Origin: an uncultured Oscillibacter sp.
GTDB taxonomy: Bacteria; Bacillota; Clostridia; Oscillospirales; Oscillospiraceae
DNA length: 64,000 nucleotides
Direction of reading: 5' to 3'
Assembly (NCBI GenBank): GCA_910583785.1
Contig: CAJTZK010000010.1
Coordinates: 50,367-114,366, forward strand
Shown: in pieces, positions 1 through 7,417 of the stretch
Layout of the letters: each line of letters begins with the position of its first letter
How positions within the stretch are numbered: position 1 is the stretch's first letter
The notes under the pieces: generated by a model
What the model saw: only the letters and a program-made list of their open reading frames with translations
Told to the model about the DNA's origin: nothing
Database searches by the model: none
Program-made: the position numbers and the translations under genes

Positions 1-106
1 CTGCCACAAAGCCCAGCTCCGCCAAATGCTGGCGGACTTCGTCCTTCCCGGTGACTTTGCGGATGGTAACGGTTTCCCCAGTCCTTGCCATGGAGAGCGG
101 CATCAT
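1..106 (-). CDS. feoA: Ferrous iron transport protein A (FeoA), N-terminal part
   Basis: This frame runs off the left edge of the window. The 35 visible residues start MMPLSMARTGETV and end with a KDEVRQHLAELGF stretch, which is the typical N-terminus of the small SH3-like FeoA protein. FeoA assists the FeoB ferrous iron permease at the cytoplasmic membrane. The start at 106 is chosen because a GAGAGGAGG ribosome site lies about 6 bases upstream on the minus strand. feoB would be expected beyond the left edge. A dyad at 135-150 lies in its promoter region and may be a metalloregulator site. The family call is confident despite the truncation; the rest of the gene cannot be seen. Confidence 0.82.
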   Translation of the reverse strand, partial: MMPLSMARTGETVTIRKVTGKDEVRQHLAELGFVA

Positions 107-134
107 GCCCAGCCTCCTCTCAGTGGAATTGCTG

Positions 135-150
135 GTTAGGAAATGCTAAC
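135..150. promoter_or_regulatory. Dyad upstream of feoA, candidate metal-regulator operator
   Basis: GTTAG (135-139) and CTAAC (146-150) form an inverted repeat around a 6-base centre, about 30 bp upstream of the feoA start. The half-sites recall DtxR/IdeR-type iron boxes, and iron control is expected for feo genes. The match is partial and no promoter was defined, so the regulator is not assigned. Confidence 0.35.
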
Positions 151-310
151 TAATGCTGCGGTTCGCAGTTTTGCATGACTAACCGCGCCTGTCGAGAGAA
201 TTTTTTAAAACCCATCAAATTTTTCCTGGGGCCCGGGGCGGCCCAGGGGGAGGCGGAGGGCGGCATACGTTGAAAATTTTTAATAAAATATAAACTTAGG
301 AAGGGGCTTC

Positions 311-339
311 TTGCAAAATGGCGGGGATTTCTCTATACT
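311..339 (+). promoter_or_regulatory. SigmaA promoter of the phosphodiesterase gene
   Basis: TTGCAA (311-316) and TATACT (334-339) are separated by 17 bp, and the gene starts 50 bp downstream. A perfect 10-bp inverted repeat has one arm in the spacer (GCGGGGATTT, 321-330) and its partner just past the start point (353-362), so an operator or 5' RNA hairpin is possible. Confidence 0.6.
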
Positions 340-390
340 AATATTTACTAGAAAATCCCCGCGCCGGACGCGGGGGGAAGGAGTTCCGCC

Positions 391-864
391 ATGAAGGTAC
401 TGGTTTTGTCCGATTCCCATGGGAACGTCGCCAATATGGTTCAAGCCGTGGAGCGGGAGTCGCCCCGGATGGTGTTCCATCTAGGGGACTGCTGGCGGGA
501 CGGGGAACGGCTCCATGACCGCTTCCCGGAGCTGCCCTTGGAGCAGGTGCCGGGCAACTGTGACTATTTCCGGGGCTCCCGGGAGGCGGAGAAGCTGGTG
601 TACCTGGGAGACCAGCGCGTGCTGCTGTGCCACGGGCACACCTACGGCGTGAAGCAGTCCCTGCTGGCGGCGGGACTGGCGGCGGAGGAGAAGGGCCTGG
701 ACCTCTTCCTCTTCGGCCATACCCACAAGCCCCTGGTGGACATGCGGGGGAGGACGCTGTTTTTAAACCCTGGCAGCATCGGGGACTATGCCCGGCCCAC
801 CTATGGGATCGTGACCCTGGAGAACGGGAATCTGGACGTACGGACCGCGCTCCTCCGGAGCTAG
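391..864 (+). CDS. YfcE/MJ0936-type metallophosphoesterase
   Basis: The 157-residue protein has the calcineurin-like phosphoesterase motifs in order: DSHGN (residues 8-12), GDC (32-34), GNCD (55-58), HGH (80-82) and GHTHKP (109-114). These supply the residues that bind the two metal ions. Family members are small cytosolic phosphodiesterases active on model diesters; the physiological substrate is usually unknown. The length matches the family. The start is set by an AAGGAG site 9 bases upstream. It is a single-gene unit with its own promoter at 311-339 and is followed by the acetyltransferase gene after about 125 bp. Confidence 0.85.
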   Translation: MKVLVLSDSHGNVANMVQAVERESPRMVFHLGDCWRDGERLHDRFPELPLEQVPGNCDYFRGSREAEKLVYLGDQRVLLCHGHTYGVKQSLLAAGLAAEEKGLDLFLFGHTHKPLVDMRGRTLFLNPGSIGDYARPTYGIVTLENGNLDVRTALLRS

Positions 865-989
865 GGTGTTTTTCAATAACTGCTTTATAAAAGTAACATC
901 GAAAAGAAAAAGGAGTGGGAGCGTGAGGCGCTGCATTGCTTGGGCCGGAATCGTCCAAACTAACGCCATATCAAAAAGGAGAAGATTCC

Positions 990-1628
990 ATGACGATTCC
1001 GGCTGCCACGAAGCTGTACCCCAGGACGGGGGACAGCCAGACCATTTACTTGAAAAACGCCGTCAAGAATCCCAACATTGAGATTGGGGATTTTACGATT
1101 TACAACGATTTCGTCCATGATCCCAGGGACTTCCAGAAGAACAACGTGCTGTACCACTACCCCGTCAACGGCGACAAGCTGGTGGTGGGGAAGTTCTGCT
1201 CCATTGCCTGCGGGGCGCGGTTTCTGATGAACAGCGCCAACCATGCCCTGGGCTCCCTGTCCACCTATGTGTTTCCCATCTTTTACGAAGAGTGGGGCCA
1301 CGGGATGCGGGTGACGGAAGCCTGGGACCACAGGGGGGACATCATAATTGGAAACGACGTGTGGATCGGTTACGAGGCGGTAGTCCTGTCCGGGGTCACC
1401 ATCGGGGACGGGGCTATTGTAGCCGCCCGGTCCGTGGTGACTAAGGACGTGCCGCCCTACACCATCGTGGGCGGCGTTCCCGCCAAGCCCATCCGGCGGC
1501 GGTTTGGCCAGGAGGCCATCGGTGCGCTCCTGGAGCTGCGGTGGTGGGACTGGCCCCTGGAGAAGCTGTCGAAAAGCCTTGGGGCCATCCAGACGGGAGA
1601 CCTGGAGGCCCTGCGGCGCAATGCCTGA
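990..1628 (+). CDS. Vat/CatB-type xenobiotic O-acetyltransferase
   Basis: The 212-residue protein is a left-handed beta-helix acyltransferase of the hexapeptide-repeat class. It has the NPNIEIGDF and KNNVLYHYP segments, the NSANHAL stretch with the probable catalytic His, and hexapeptide turns such as IGNDVWIG and VPPYTIVGGVPAK. The order and length match Vat streptogramin A acetyltransferases and CatB-type chloramphenicol acetyltransferases, which inactivate the drug with acetyl-CoA. Whether this one confers resistance cannot be read from sequence. The ATG at 990 follows AAAAAGGAG; an upstream TTG frame is less likely. A GTG frame at 923-1081 with its own ribosome site overlaps the start and may be a leader peptide. 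A strong terminator follows. Confidence 0.82.
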   Translation: MTIPAATKLYPRTGDSQTIYLKNAVKNPNIEIGDFTIYNDFVHDPRDFQKNNVLYHYPVNGDKLVVGKFCSIACGARFLMNSANHALGSLSTYVFPIFYEEWGHGMRVTEAWDHRGDIIIGNDVWIGYEAVVLSGVTIGDGAIVAARSVVTKDVPPYTIVGGVPAKPIRRRFGQEAIGALLELRWWDWPLEKLSKSLGAIQTGDLEALRRNA

Positions 1629-1646
1629 GCGCAAAAGAGCATAGGA

Positions 1647-1684
1647 AAAGCCCCTGCCGCAGTTTTGCGGCAGGGGCTTTTTTT
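1647..1684 (+). terminator. Rho-independent terminator after the acetyltransferase
   Basis: AAAGCCCCTGCCGC (1647-1660) pairs with 1667-1680 around a 6-base loop and is followed by a T run. It begins 19 bp past the stop codon. Confidence 0.9.
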
Positions 1685-1949
1685 GAGAGTTTATAAAATT
1701 GCTTTAAGACTGGGCGTGAAGTGTTTCCCGAATGTCCACGGAAGAATCCGCAGCCAGGCGGCGCTCCGGGGTATCCAGATACCGCGCGTGTATAATCCCC
1801 ATCTCTGTTGAAAAGGCCTCCGCTTCCGGGAGCAATCCCCACGGCCTCTGGCGGTTCCTCGCTGTCCGCCCCTCAAAGGCGGCGGACGATCCTCCACAGC
1901 CCCGGTTCCGGAGGGCCCCTAAAACAAACCCGTCTCTTCTGAAGACTCT

Positions 1950-2234
1950 TTATAAAACCTCGTAGTCAACTGCCGCCCGGTGCTCCCGGATGGATTTGCA
2001 CAGGGCGGAAACCGCCTTGTGCCGGGGGTCGTTTTTATAGGCCTCCAGGTCTTCCAGGCTGTTGAAGTCGCTGGACAGCACGGCGTCATAGTTCCCGGGG
2101 CCCACGTTCCGGGCCACCTCGCTGCGGAGCAGCTGGGGAACCACGCCCTGCAAAGCCCGGAGGCCGCTCAGGAATTCCTCCTGTTCCGCCTCGGTGCCGG
2201 GGCGGAACTTCCACATGACGATATGGCGGATCAT
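1950..2234 (-). CDS. Dabb (stress-responsive A/B barrel) domain protein
   Basis: A 94-residue protein beginning MIRHIVMWKF with a later NYDAVLSSDFNSLEDLEAY segment, the standard pattern of the dimeric ferredoxin-like Dabb family. Known members range from plant stress proteins to polyketide cyclases, and most bacterial ones have no assigned reaction. A longer frame extends upstream but reads into the aminotransferase gene. The start at 2234 gives the conserved N-terminus and lies only 4 bases past the aminotransferase stop, so the two genes are one transcript. Its role may relate to the upstream enzyme, but that is inference. Confidence 0.8.
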   Translation of the reverse strand: MIRHIVMWKFRPGTEAEQEEFLSGLRALQGVVPQLLRSEVARNVGPGNYDAVLSSDFNSLEDLEAYKNDPRHKAVSALCKSIREHRAAVDYEVL

Positions 2235-2238
2235 AGGC

Positions 2239-3441
2239 TCACTTCCCGTTTTTCCGGTTGTAGGCTTCGATGCCCAGGCCCAGGAGCTCAATGGCCCGGG
2301 ACAGCTCCCTGGGCTGGGTGACATAGGCGATGCGGATTTCGTTCCGTCCCTTGCCGGGAGTGGCGTAGAAGCCCTCGCCAGGGGCGTACATGACGGTTTC
2401 GCCCTGGTCCTCAAACTCCTGAAGGAGGAAGTATTGGAGCTTTTCCGCGTCGTCCACCGGGAGGGTGGCCATGACGTAGAACGCGCCCTCCGGAGAGCTG
2501 TGGGTGACGCCAGGGAGCTTGGAGAGGGCGGCCACCAGGGCGTCTTTCCGGCGGCCGTACTCGTCCCGGACAGAGCGGAGGTAGTCCGGCGTCATAGTCC
2601 GGTAGAGGGCGGCGGCGCCCAGCTGGTCCAGGGTGGCGGCGCAGAGGCGGCCTTGGCAAATCTTCATGGCCAGTTCCATGAAGTGCTTGTTCCGGGAGAT
2701 CAGCGCGCCCACCCGGGCGCCGCAGGAGGAGAAGCGCTTGGAGATGGAGTCGGTGACGATGACGTGCTCTGCTCCGTCCTCGAACTCCAGCAGGGAGCTG
2801 AGGGGCTCCCCGGAGTAGATGATCTCCCGGTAGACCTCGTCGCTGACCAGGAAGAGGCCGTGCTCCTTGCAGATGTCCAGCAGGAGGCGCTGTTCCTCCC
2901 GGGTGAGGACCGCACCGGTGGGGTTCCCGGGGTTGGTGACCATAATGGCCTTGGTGCGGGAGGTGATGAGGGGTTCGATCTTCTCCCGGCGGGCGAAGCG
3001 GTACCCCTCCTCCGCCGTGGTGGGGATGGGCACAATCTTCCCTCCGGTAACGCCGATGAAGGTGTCGTAGTTGGGATAGAAGGGCTCGGGGATGAGAACT
3101 TCATCCCCGTCGTCCAGGATGCAGGCGGCGGTGAGCTGGAGGGCCTCGCTGCCGCCGTAGGTGCCCAGGATGTCCTCCAGGGCCAGGGAAACGCCGAAGC
3201 CCTGGTAATAGTCCCGCACGGCCTCCAGGTAAACGTCCACGCCTCCGGCGGGGGCGTAGGCCAGGACGGAATCTTGAAAGCCCTTCACGGCGTCAAAGAA
3301 TGCCTGGGGGGTCTCCACGTCGGGCTGTCCGATGTTCAGATGGAGGACACGCCGCCCGGCTGCCTCCGCCGCCACCACATAGGGGTGGAATTTCCGGATA
3401 GGGGAGAGGCTGCACGCCTCGCACTTGCTGGAAAACTTCAT
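2239..3441 (-). CDS. PLP-dependent aminotransferase, class I/II
   Basis: The 400-residue protein has a fold-type I aminotransferase layout: the LNIGQPDVETP substrate-loop segment near residue 37, NPGNPTGAVL, the SDEVYREIIY segment, and the PLP lysine in DSISKRFSSCGARVG, followed by the C-terminal IRIAYV stretch with the carboxylate-binding Arg. This places it with aspartate/aromatic-type aminotransferases; the amino donor is not determined. The start at 3441 is chosen for its AAGGAGG site 8 bases upstream. It is first in an operon with the Dabb gene, from a promoter at 3499-3526. Confidence 0.87.
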   Translation of the reverse strand: MKFSSKCEACSLSPIRKFHPYVVAAEAAGRRVLHLNIGQPDVETPQAFFDAVKGFQDSVLAYAPAGGVDVYLEAVRDYYQGFGVSLALEDILGTYGGSEALQLTAACILDDGDEVLIPEPFYPNYDTFIGVTGGKIVPIPTTAEEGYRFARREKIEPLITSRTKAIMVTNPGNPTGAVLTREEQRLLLDICKEHGLFLVSDEVYREIIYSGEPLSSLLEFEDGAEHVIVTDSISKRFSSCGARVGALISRNKHFMELAMKICQGRLCAATLDQLGAAALYRTMTPDYLRSVRDEYGRRKDALVAALSKLPGVTHSSPEGAFYVMATLPVDDAEKLQYFLLQEFEDQGETVMYAPGEGFYATPGKGRNEIRIAYVTQPRELSRAIELLGLGIEAYNRKNGK

Positions 3442-3498
3442 CCTTTTCGCCTCCTTGGGGCTTTGCATTTTTATGGTACGCAGACCGCGTATTTTTCT

Positions 3499-3526
3499 AT
3501 TGTAGCACCTCCGCGGCCCTTGTCAA
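3499..3526 (-). promoter_or_regulatory. SigmaA promoter of the aminotransferase-Dabb operon
   Basis: On the minus strand TTGACA (3521-3526) and TACAAT (3499-3504) are 16 bp apart, 58 bp upstream of the aminotransferase start. Confidence 0.7.
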
Positions 3527-3702
3527 ACGCTTTTCTAAAAATCGTCGTTTTGCCGGATGGGGGCCGGGAGGCCGGGGCGGGGCCTGGGCAAACTGCGCAA
3601 AGGCGGGGGCCCCAGAAGGGAGGGGAGGGGGCTTTTATGACGGATGTTTTCCGTTTGACGGGCATTTTGGGAAAATACCGGGAAAAAATTTGGGGAAGGT
3701 GG

Positions 3703-3730
3703 TTGACATTTTAAAATTGCTTATTATAAT
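3703..3730 (+). promoter_or_regulatory. SigmaA promoter of the lysine-riboswitch leader
   Basis: Consensus TTGACA (3703-3708) and TATAAT (3725-3730) are 16 bp apart. The predicted start point is near 3737, immediately before the aptamer. Confidence 0.85.
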
Positions 3731-3739
3731 AGGTGCCAG

Positions 3740-3912
3740 CATGATAGAGGCGCGGACGTCAAGAGTACGCCTCCCCAAGGGACAGGCCCGGGGAGGAAGA
3801 AAGGGGCTTCCGCCGAGGTTTCGCCCGTCCCGGCCTGAGGGGGACGCGAAGCCGGGCCGCGCGGAGAATATCCCGCGGACTGTCACTCCGTGCGGAGTGG
3901 AGCGCTGTCGTG
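3740..3912 (+). promoter_or_regulatory. Lysine riboswitch (L box) aptamer
   Basis: The conserved L-box blocks occur in order: GATAGAGGCGCGGAC (3743-3757), CAAGAGTACGCCT (3760-3772), an AGAAAGGGGC block (3798-3807), CGCCGAGG (3811-3818), GCCGGGC (3851-3857) and GGACTGTCA (3878-3886). The closing helix P1 forms from CATGATAG (3740-3747) and CTGTCGTG (3905-3912) with G-U pairs. A terminator hairpin follows at 3939-3972, so lysine should switch the downstream gene off by transcription termination. The identification rests on block-by-block similarity to known lysine riboswitches; no covariance search was possible. Confidence 0.9.
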
Positions 3913-3938
3913 GATTCAGCCGTTTCGTGTGTCCGGTA

Positions 3939-3972
3939 TGAAGTCATGACAAGCTGTCATGACTTCATTTTT
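3939..3972 (+). terminator. Riboswitch expression-platform terminator
   Basis: TGAAGTCATGACA (3939-3951) and its perfect complement (3955-3967) around AGC are followed by TTTTT. It lies between the aptamer and the ribosome site of the transporter gene, the position of an L-box terminator. Confidence 0.85.
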
Positions 3973-3990
3973 CATTTAGGAGAGAGCGTT

Positions 3991-5733
3991 ATGAAGAACC
4001 TGAGAAGACGGTTCCTGCCCCTGCTGGCGGTCATGCTGCTGCTGTGCGCGGCCATGACCGTCCCCGCCCTGGCGGCGGGAGAGGACCTGACCGAGGTGGC
4101 CGGGACCAAGTACATTGAGTGCGGCGATTGCGGCGCGGCGGGCGTGGTTTTGTCGGAGGACCTGGAGGCCACTGCCTGCGGGAGCTGCGGCGGCGTGGGC
4201 TATGTGGAATCCCCCAGCGGATTCTACAACAGCTTCTGGTCCCTGCTGCCCCCCATCATCGCCATCGCCCTGGCCCTGATTACCAAGGAGGTCTATTCCT
4301 CCTTGTTCCTGGGCATCCTGGTGGGCGGGCTGCTGTACTCCAACTTCGCCTTTGAGGCCACCATCCTCCATGTCTTCAATGACGGCATCGTGGCCTCCGT
4401 TACCGATTCCTACAACATGGGCATCCTGATCTTCCTGATCATCCTGGGGTCCATGGTGTGCCTGATGAACAAGGCGGGGGGCTCCGCCGCCTTCGGCCGC
4501 TGGGCCAAGGACCATATTAAGAGCCGCGTCGGGGCCCAGCTGGCCTCCGTGCTCCTGGGCGTGCTGATCTTCATCGACGACTATTTCAACTGCCTGACGG
4601 TGGGCAGCGTCATGCGGCCCATTACCGACAAGCACAGCATCTCCCGGGCAAAGCTTGCCTACATCATCGACGCCACCGCCGCCCCGGTTTGCATCATCGC
4701 CCCCATCAGCTCCTGGGCCGCCGCCGTGGCGGGCTTCGCCGAGGACGGCCAGGGCTTCAACCTCTTCCTCCGGGCCATCCCTTACAACTACTACGCCTTG
4801 CTGACCATCGTCATGATGGTGGGCATGATTGTCATGAAAACCGAATTCGGCCCCATGGCGAAGTATGAGAAAAACGCCATGGAAAAGGGCGACCTCTTCT
4901 CCGGCTCCAACCCCTACGCCGGGGCGGAGGACGACGCACCCGAGGACAAGGGCACGGTGCTGGACCTGGTGCTCCCCGTGGTGGTCCTCATCATCTGCTG
5001 CGTCATCGGCATGATTTACTCCGGCGGCTTCTTTGACGGCGAGGGCTTCATCACCGCCTTCTCCAACTCCGACGCCTCCGTGGGCTTGATGCTGGGCTCT
5101 GCCTTTGCCCTGGTCTTCACCCTGGCGTACTACCTCATCCGCCGCTCCATGAGCTTCAAGGAGATGATGGGCTGCATCCCCGAGGGCTTCAAGGCCATGG
5201 TGCCCGCCATCATGATCCTCACCTTCGCCTGGAGCCTGAAGAACATGACGGACTCCCTGGGCGCGAAGTTCTTCGTCCGGGACTTCGTCCGGTCCTCCGC
5301 TGGCGGCCTCCAGATGATCCTGCCTTTGATCGTGTTCGCCATCGGCTGCCTGCTGGCCTTCGCCACGGGTACCTCCTGGGGCACCTTCGGCATCCTGATC
5401 CCCATTGTGCAGAACGTTTTCTCCATGGACAACCCCATGGCCATCGTCTGCATCTCCGCCTGCATGGCGGGCGCCGTCTGCGGCGACCACTGCTCCCCCA
5501 TCTCCGATACCACCATCATGGCCTCCGCGGGCGCCCAGTGCGACCACGTGAACCACGTGTCCACCCAGCTGCCCTACGCCATCACCTGCGCGGTGGTGTC
5601 CGGTATCACCTACCTCATCGCGGGCATCCTGGTCAGCGCGGGCGCGCCCGGCATCCTGGGCCTGCCCATCGGCATTGTGCTGATGATCGGCGCGCTGTTC
5701 GTAATCCGCTCCAAGAATCCCAGCATTTCCTGA
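3991..5733 (+). CDS. NhaC-family transporter, probable lysine transporter (LysW type)
   Basis: The 580-residue polytopic membrane protein has NhaC antiporter-superfamily segments, for example LGVLIFIDDYFNCLTVGSVM and CGDHCSPISDTTIMASAGA. Family members exchange Na+ or H+ for solutes. Comparative work on lysine regulons named a riboswitch-linked NhaC branch LysW and predicted lysine transport; the lysine riboswitch directly upstream points to the same role here. The N-terminus is unusual. A signal-peptide-like segment (residues 8-29, ending ALAAG) is followed by a CxxC pair at 44/47 and a CxxCGG pair at 63/66, resembling a small zinc ribbon, before the first transport helix. The start at 3991 follows TAGGAGAG. 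A terminator follows the gene. Confidence 0.85.
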   Translation: MKNLRRRFLPLLAVMLLLCAAMTVPALAAGEDLTEVAGTKYIECGDCGAAGVVLSEDLEATACGSCGGVGYVESPSGFYNSFWSLLPPIIAIALALITKEVYSSLFLGILVGGLLYSNFAFEATILHVFNDGIVASVTDSYNMGILIFLIILGSMVCLMNKAGGSAAFGRWAKDHIKSRVGAQLASVLLGVLIFIDDYFNCLTVGSVMRPITDKHSISRAKLAYIIDATAAPVCIIAPISSWAAAVAGFAEDGQGFNLFLRAIPYNYYALLTIVMMVGMIVMKTEFGPMAKYEKNAMEKGDLFSGSNPYAGAEDDAPEDKGTVLDLVLPVVVLIICCVIGMIYSGGFFDGEGFITAFSNSDASVGLMLGSAFALVFTLAYYLIRRSMSFKEMMGCIPEGFKAMVPAIMILTFAWSLKNMTDSLGAKFFVRDFVRSSAGGLQMILPLIVFAIGCLLAFATGTSWGTFGILIPIVQNVFSMDNPMAIVCISACMAGAVCGDHCSPISDTTIMASAGAQCDHVNHVSTQLPYAITCAVVSGITYLIAGILVSAGAPGILGLPIGIVLMIGALFVIRSKNPSIS

Positions 5734-5746
5734 CCCCTCATGAAGC

Positions 5747-5777
5747 AAAGCGCCCGGCCAGCTGGCCGGGCGCTTTT
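5747..5777 (+). terminator. Terminator after the NhaC-family gene
   Basis: AAAGCGCCCGGCCA (5747-5760) pairs with TGGCCGGGCGCTTT (5763-5776), 14 bp past the stop. The T run is short. Confidence 0.8.
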
Positions 5778-5781
5778 AGGC

Positions 5782-5810
5782 TTGACATTTCCTTCTGCTT
5801 GTATTATTAT
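5782..5810 (+). promoter_or_regulatory. SigmaA promoter of the traX-like operon
   Basis: TTGACA (5782-5787) and TATTAT (5805-5810) are 17 bp apart, starting 5 bases after the preceding terminator and 45 bp before the TraX-like start. Confidence 0.65.
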
Positions 5811-5854
5811 ACTATTGTACCAATAAAATAATACATATGAAGGGAGACAGTTTC

Positions 5855-6706
5855 ATGGAGCATGTACGGACGAGGGGCCTCAGCGCCTCGGGGCTGAAAT
5901 GGATAGCCCTAGGGCTGATGGTCCTGGACCACATTCACTATTTCTTCGCCTATACGGGCTGGGTGCCGGAGTGGTTCAGCATGGCGGGGCGGCTGGCCGC
6001 GCCGCTGTTCCTGTTCTGCCTGGCGGAGGGCTTTACCCATACCCATGACCGGAGAGGCTATTTCATGAAGTGCTATGCCCTGCATCTGCTGATGTCCGGG
6101 CTGCTGCTTCTGATGATGTGCGGCGTCCTCCCAGTCCGGCCCGACGGTTTTTACCCCATGAACGGCATGATGACCTCCTTTGCCATATTGATGGTGGTCT
6201 TTCAGGGCATGGACTGGCTGGGGGAGCGCCGCTGGGGCCTGGGGCTGGCGGCGGTGGCCCTGCCCCTGGCGTGGCCCCTTCTGGCGGGGCTGCTGATGCG
6301 GGGCGTGCCCGCCCTCCAGATGCCGCTGCTGGTTCTGGGCTATACCCTCCTTCCCATGTGGAACAGCAACCCGGACGCCAGTATTTCCGTCCTCGCGGCG
6401 GGCGTCCTCCTCTATGCCTTCCGGCGGAACCGGAGGGCGCAGGCCGGGGCGTTCGTGGCGGGAACGATGGCGGTTTCCTTCCTGCTTCCCCTGCTGCTGC
6501 TGGTCCAATCCCCGGAGTTCCACTGGACGATGATGTTTACCGTTGCCTACGAGTGGTACGGGGCCCTTGCGGCTGTCCTGATGCTGTGTTACAATGGGGA
6601 ACGGGGCCGGGGGCCGAAGGCATTCTTTTACGCCTTTTATCCCGCCCATGTCTACATCTTATACGCGCTTTCCTGGGCGGCGTACCCTCTTCTGGCGGGA
6701 GGCTGA
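5855..6706 (+). CDS. TraX-family membrane protein
   Basis: The 283-residue protein has several hydrophobic segments. Its N-terminal KWIALGLMVLDHIHYFF and RLAAPLFLFCLAEGF stretches are the hallmark of the TraX family, an acyltransferase-3-like membrane group named after the F-pilin acetylase. Chromosomal Firmicutes copies have no established substrate, and no conjugation genes are nearby, so a pilin role is not supported. The start at 5855 is preferred over an ATG 18 bases upstream because AGGGAG lies at correct spacing for it. Two further genes follow at short spacing. Confidence 0.8.
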   Translation: MEHVRTRGLSASGLKWIALGLMVLDHIHYFFAYTGWVPEWFSMAGRLAAPLFLFCLAEGFTHTHDRRGYFMKCYALHLLMSGLLLLMMCGVLPVRPDGFYPMNGMMTSFAILMVVFQGMDWLGERRWGLGLAAVALPLAWPLLAGLLMRGVPALQMPLLVLGYTLLPMWNSNPDASISVLAAGVLLYAFRRNRRAQAGAFVAGTMAVSFLLPLLLLVQSPEFHWTMMFTVAYEWYGALAAVLMLCYNGERGRGPKAFFYAFYPAHVYILYALSWAAYPLLAGG

Positions 6707-6732
6707 CGGGAAGCGGAAAGGAGGCTGCGCCT

Positions 6733-7401
6733 ATGAGGGGGAAACGGGCAAAGCAGCTGGGAGGAGCGGCGGCGCTCCTGCTGGCCTTTCTGGCGGCCTG
6801 TGCCCTGCTGGAGGGGAGCACCGGATGGTTCCCGGTGCTGGGGAACCTGGTTTCCGCCGCCCGGATGCGGAGCTATGCCGCCCAGGTCTATCCGGACCTG
6901 AGGCCGGAGGGGCCTTGGGCCCGGTATGACCCGGAGGATGGCAGGTATTTCCTGGCGTTCACCTTGAAAAACGGCGGGGGGCGGCGCAGCCTGTTCTACG
7001 GCCTGGATTCCAAGCTGGTTATGGATGAAGGGCGGAGAACCGCGCTGCGGAAGGAGCTTGGCATCGCGGAGCACCCGCAGGTCAATGGGGACCGGGCTTA
7101 CTGGGACGCCCGGTGGGACCCCGGCGACCCGGATACGCCCGTGGTGGACATCCGCATCGATTTTCAGGACAGGGCCAGCGACCCGGTGCCGGACGAGGAG
7201 GCCATGGCGGACCGGGCCATGGAGCTCTACGGGGAACTGTCCCCCAGGCCCCCGGTCCGTACCGTCTCCGTGTACTACAGCCACGAGGCGCAGAGGGACA
7301 CTCGCGGCGGCTCCCTGTGGCACTCCATCAAGGTGGACCTGCCGGAGGATACGCCGCTGGCCCGGGAGATGGTGCTCTCCGGGGAACTGAAGAGCCGCTG
7401 A
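6733..7401 (+). CDS. Membrane-anchored protein of unknown function
   Basis: A 222-residue protein with one N-terminal hydrophobic segment (about residues 9-27, rich in Leu and Ala, with Cys near its end) and a soluble, probably extracellular remainder containing a DPEDGRYFLAF stretch. The membrane segment is not followed by a clear lipobox, so a single-pass anchor is more likely than a lipoprotein. I do not recognise the domain with confidence; it loosely resembles small YfjL-like exported proteins. The ATG at 6733 has an AAAGGAGG site and lies 26 bp after traX, with xdhC 16 bp downstream, so the three genes are likely cotranscribed. Confidence 0.7.
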   Translation: MRGKRAKQLGGAAALLLAFLAACALLEGSTGWFPVLGNLVSAARMRSYAAQVYPDLRPEGPWARYDPEDGRYFLAFTLKNGGGRRSLFYGLDSKLVMDEGRRTALRKELGIAEHPQVNGDRAYWDARWDPGDPDTPVVDIRIDFQDRASDPVPDEEAMADRAMELYGELSPRPPVRTVSVYYSHEAQRDTRGGSLWHSIKVDLPEDTPLAREMVLSGELKSR

Positions 7402-7417
7402 AGAAAGGAGCGTCTTT

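Noticed and set aside
1704..1802. Short minus-strand frame (32 codons) ending in a natural-looking HARYLDTPERRLAADSS stretch
   Set aside because: It has no ribosome site and no recognisable family, and its upstream extension changes frame. It may be a decayed gene end but is too weak to annotate.
3740..3912. Sodium-responsive riboswitch, suggested by the NhaC-type gene
   Set aside because: The conserved blocks and P1 helix match the lysine L box in order and spacing.
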